Below, in pieces: positions 62,126 to 64,000 of a DNA stretch of 64,000 nt. Both the position numbers and the translations under genes were made by a program. The DNA comes from Ashinkailepas kermadecensis (lineage: Eukaryota; Arthropoda; Thecostraca; Neolepadidae), in the NCBI GenBank assembly GCA_034440615.1, contig JAOTOM010005185.1, forward strand, positions 1,242,001-1,306,000, written 5' to 3'. Numbering within the stretch: position 1 is the first letter of the stretch; each line of letters opens with the position of its first letter. Below the pieces are notes generated by a model that ran no database searches, was not told where the DNA came from, and saw only the letters and a program-made list of their open reading frames with translations.

Positions 62126-62269
62126 TGCGGTCACCGCGACACTTGAGCCAGCGAGAGCAATTAGCTTACCCTGCGGCATCGGGCTCAGCGACGAGCTAGT
62201 TCAAGCTGAGGCACCTTTTTAAAGAGATCAGAGGGCTCAAGAAGGAACACCCTGAGGCGCTAAGCATCA

Positions 62270-63790
62270 GCCTTGTCAACTGGTTCCTGTTGTGGTAGGG
62301 GCACCATGGATCACACACAGGTGCCAGGAGACTGTACCTCGTGGCAGCCGCACCAGGGACCCGACAGAGACAGATCAGACGACTATGCATCAGCCTTGTC
62401 AACTGGTTCCTGTTGTGGAAGGGGCACCATGGATCACACACAGGTGCCAGGAGACTGTACCTCGTGGCAGCGGCACCAGGGACCCGACAGAGACAGATCA
62501 GACGACTATGCATTGTGGAAGGGGCACCATGGGTCACACACAGGTGCCAGGAGACTGTACCTCGTGGCAGCGGCACCAGGGACCCGACAGAGACAGATCA
62601 GACGACTATGCATTGTGGAAGGGGCACCATGGATCACACACAGGTGCCAGGAGACTGTACCTCGTGGCAGCGGCACCAGGGACCCGACAGAGACAGATCA
62701 GACGACTATGCATTGTGGAAGGGGCACCATGGGTCACACACAGATGCCAGGAGACTGTACCTCGTGGCAGCGGCACCAGGGACCCGACAGAGACAGATCA
62801 GACGACTATGCATTGTGGAAGGGGCACCATGGGTCACACACAGGTGCCAGGAGACTGTACCTCGTGGCAGCGGCACCAGGGACCCGACAGAGACAGATCA
62901 GACGACTATGCATCAGCCTTGTCAACTGGTTCCTGTTGTGGAAGGGGCACCATGGATCACACACAGGTGCCAGGAGACTGTACCTCGTGGCAGCGGCACC
63001 AGGGACCCGACAGAGACAGATCAGACGACTATGCATTGTGGAAGGGGCACCATGGGTCACACACAGGTGCCAGGAGACTGTACCTCGTGGCAGCGGCACC
63101 AGGGACCCGACAGAGACAGATCAGACGACTATGCATCAGCCTTGTCAACTGGTTCCTGTTGTGGAAGGGGCACCATGGATCACACACAGGTGCCAGGAGA
63201 CTGTACCTCGTGGCAGCGGCACCAGGGACCCGACAGAGACAGATCAGACGACTATGCATTGTGGAAGGGGCACCATGGGTCACACACAGGTGCCAGGAGA
63301 CTGTACCTCGTGGCAGCGGCACCAGGGACCCGACAGAGACAGATCAGACGACTATGCATTGTGGAAGGGGCACCATGGGTCACACACAGGTGCCAGGAGA
63401 CTGTACCTCGTGGCAGCGGCACCAGGGACCCGACAGAGACAGATCAAACGACTATGCATTGTGGAAGGGGCACCATGGGTCACACACAGGTGCCAGGAGA
63501 CTGTACCTCGTGGCAGCGGCACCAGGGACCCGACAGAGACAGATCAGACGACTATGCATTGTGGTAGGGGCACCATGGATCACACACAGGTGCCAGGAGA
63601 CTGTACCTCGTGGCAGCGGCACCAGGGACCCGACAGAGACAGATCAGACGACTATGCATTGTGGTAGGGGCACCATGGGTCACACACAGGTGCCAGGAGA
63701 CTGTACCTCGTGGCAGCGGCACCAGGGACCCGACAGAGACAGATCAGACGACTATGCATTGTGGAAGGGGCACCATGGGTCAGGCAGACG
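62270..63790. repeat. 100/123-bp minisatellite, about 15 copies
   Basis: caccatgg anchors recur at about 62302, 62425, 62525, 62625, 62725, 62825, 62948, 63048, 63171, 63271 and every 100 bp to 63771. Units are 100 bp, or 123 bp when they include a 23-bp insert beginning tcagccttgtcaactggttc. Copies are nearly identical. No stop occurs in two forward frames, giving 464- and 408-codon frames that are repeat read-through. Confidence 0.97.
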
Positions 63791-63869
63791 GACCAGGAGA
63801 GCATTTCTTGCGGCAGGAGCACCAGGGGCCGGGAACATGAATTGGGACGCCCATACAATATACAAAACA

Positions 63870-63923
63870 ATAGTACAGTGTGCGGTGCATAGTGTGTACA
63901 CTATGTACCGCACACTGTACTAT
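63870..63923. repeat. 54-bp near-perfect palindrome
   Basis: The left arm 63870-63895 (atagtacagtgtgcggtgca...) and right arm 63898-63923 are reverse complements over 26 bp with a single mismatch (a G-T pair in the RNA sense). Only gt separates them. The loop is too short for a normal microRNA precursor. Function unknown. Confidence 0.9.
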
Positions 63924-64000
63924 ACGCATCACGTACCGCATACACACCCGATTCAGCACCACACTCATATTGCACATCACATTCGCCACTACATCATACA

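Noticed and set aside
62273..63667. 464-codon repeat protein
   Set aside because: Two forward frames are both open through the 100/123-bp repeats, as expected for a unit lacking stops; there is no unique N-terminus.
63870..63923. microRNA precursor
   Set aside because: The loop is only about 2 nt between 26-bp arms, far shorter than a Dicer/Drosha substrate loop.

Overview
The window is nuclear DNA from an invertebrate animal, most likely an arthropod and possibly a crustacean. The evidence is one spliced gene that I can identify with confidence, the arthropod homolog of prospero (pros, vertebrate PROX1), on the + strand at about 49.6-57.4 kb. Its four coding exons join in frame across canonical GT-AG introns into an open reading frame of 812 codons. 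The conserved arthropod Prospero blocks, the atypical homeodomain and the C-terminal Prospero domain are all readable. The coding exons are very GC-rich, especially at third codon positions. The species call is inference only.

Layout. 1-49.4 kb holds no protein-coding gene that I can support. It looks like upstream intergenic or regulatory DNA of prospero. AT-rich stretches alternate with short GC-rich islands (4.4-6.2, 7.1-7.7, 11.6-12.1, 13.1-13.4, 18.6-19.1, 26.4-27.0, 28.2-28.9, 36.9-37.3 and 44.3-44.8 kb), and many tandem arrays are interspersed. 49.7-57.4 kb is prospero: exon 1 (49693-51619), exon 2 (51972-52158, homeodomain), exon 3 (56671-56815) and exon 4 (57242-57421, stop). The 4.5 kb intron 2 carries two diverged copies of a ~300 bp terminal-inverted-repeat element (MITE-like). 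Just past the stop codon, a minus-strand stretch at 58.1-58.45 kb looks like the last exon of an unidentified convergent gene, with an apparent frameshift. 59.5-64 kb is again tandem-repeat DNA, ending near a 54 bp almost perfect palindrome.

Tandem repeats are the most striking feature. More than a dozen minisatellite arrays have units of about 13, 16, 19, 22, 32, 34, 36 (two families), 43, 45, 48, 50, 51, 61 (two families) and 100/123 bp. Together with a (GAGACC)n tract and several dinucleotide tracts they cover roughly 11-12 kb by my own tally. Most long open reading frames outside prospero are read-through of these arrays, not genes. Two tRNA-related (SINE-like) elements are also present.

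I found no prokaryote-type system, CRISPR array, rRNA or intact transposase gene. The most unusual things to follow up are the minisatellite load around a developmental regulator, a repeat element shared by two of the arrays, the MITE pair, the terminal palindrome, the prospero intron at the position of the fly twintron, and the convergent exon.
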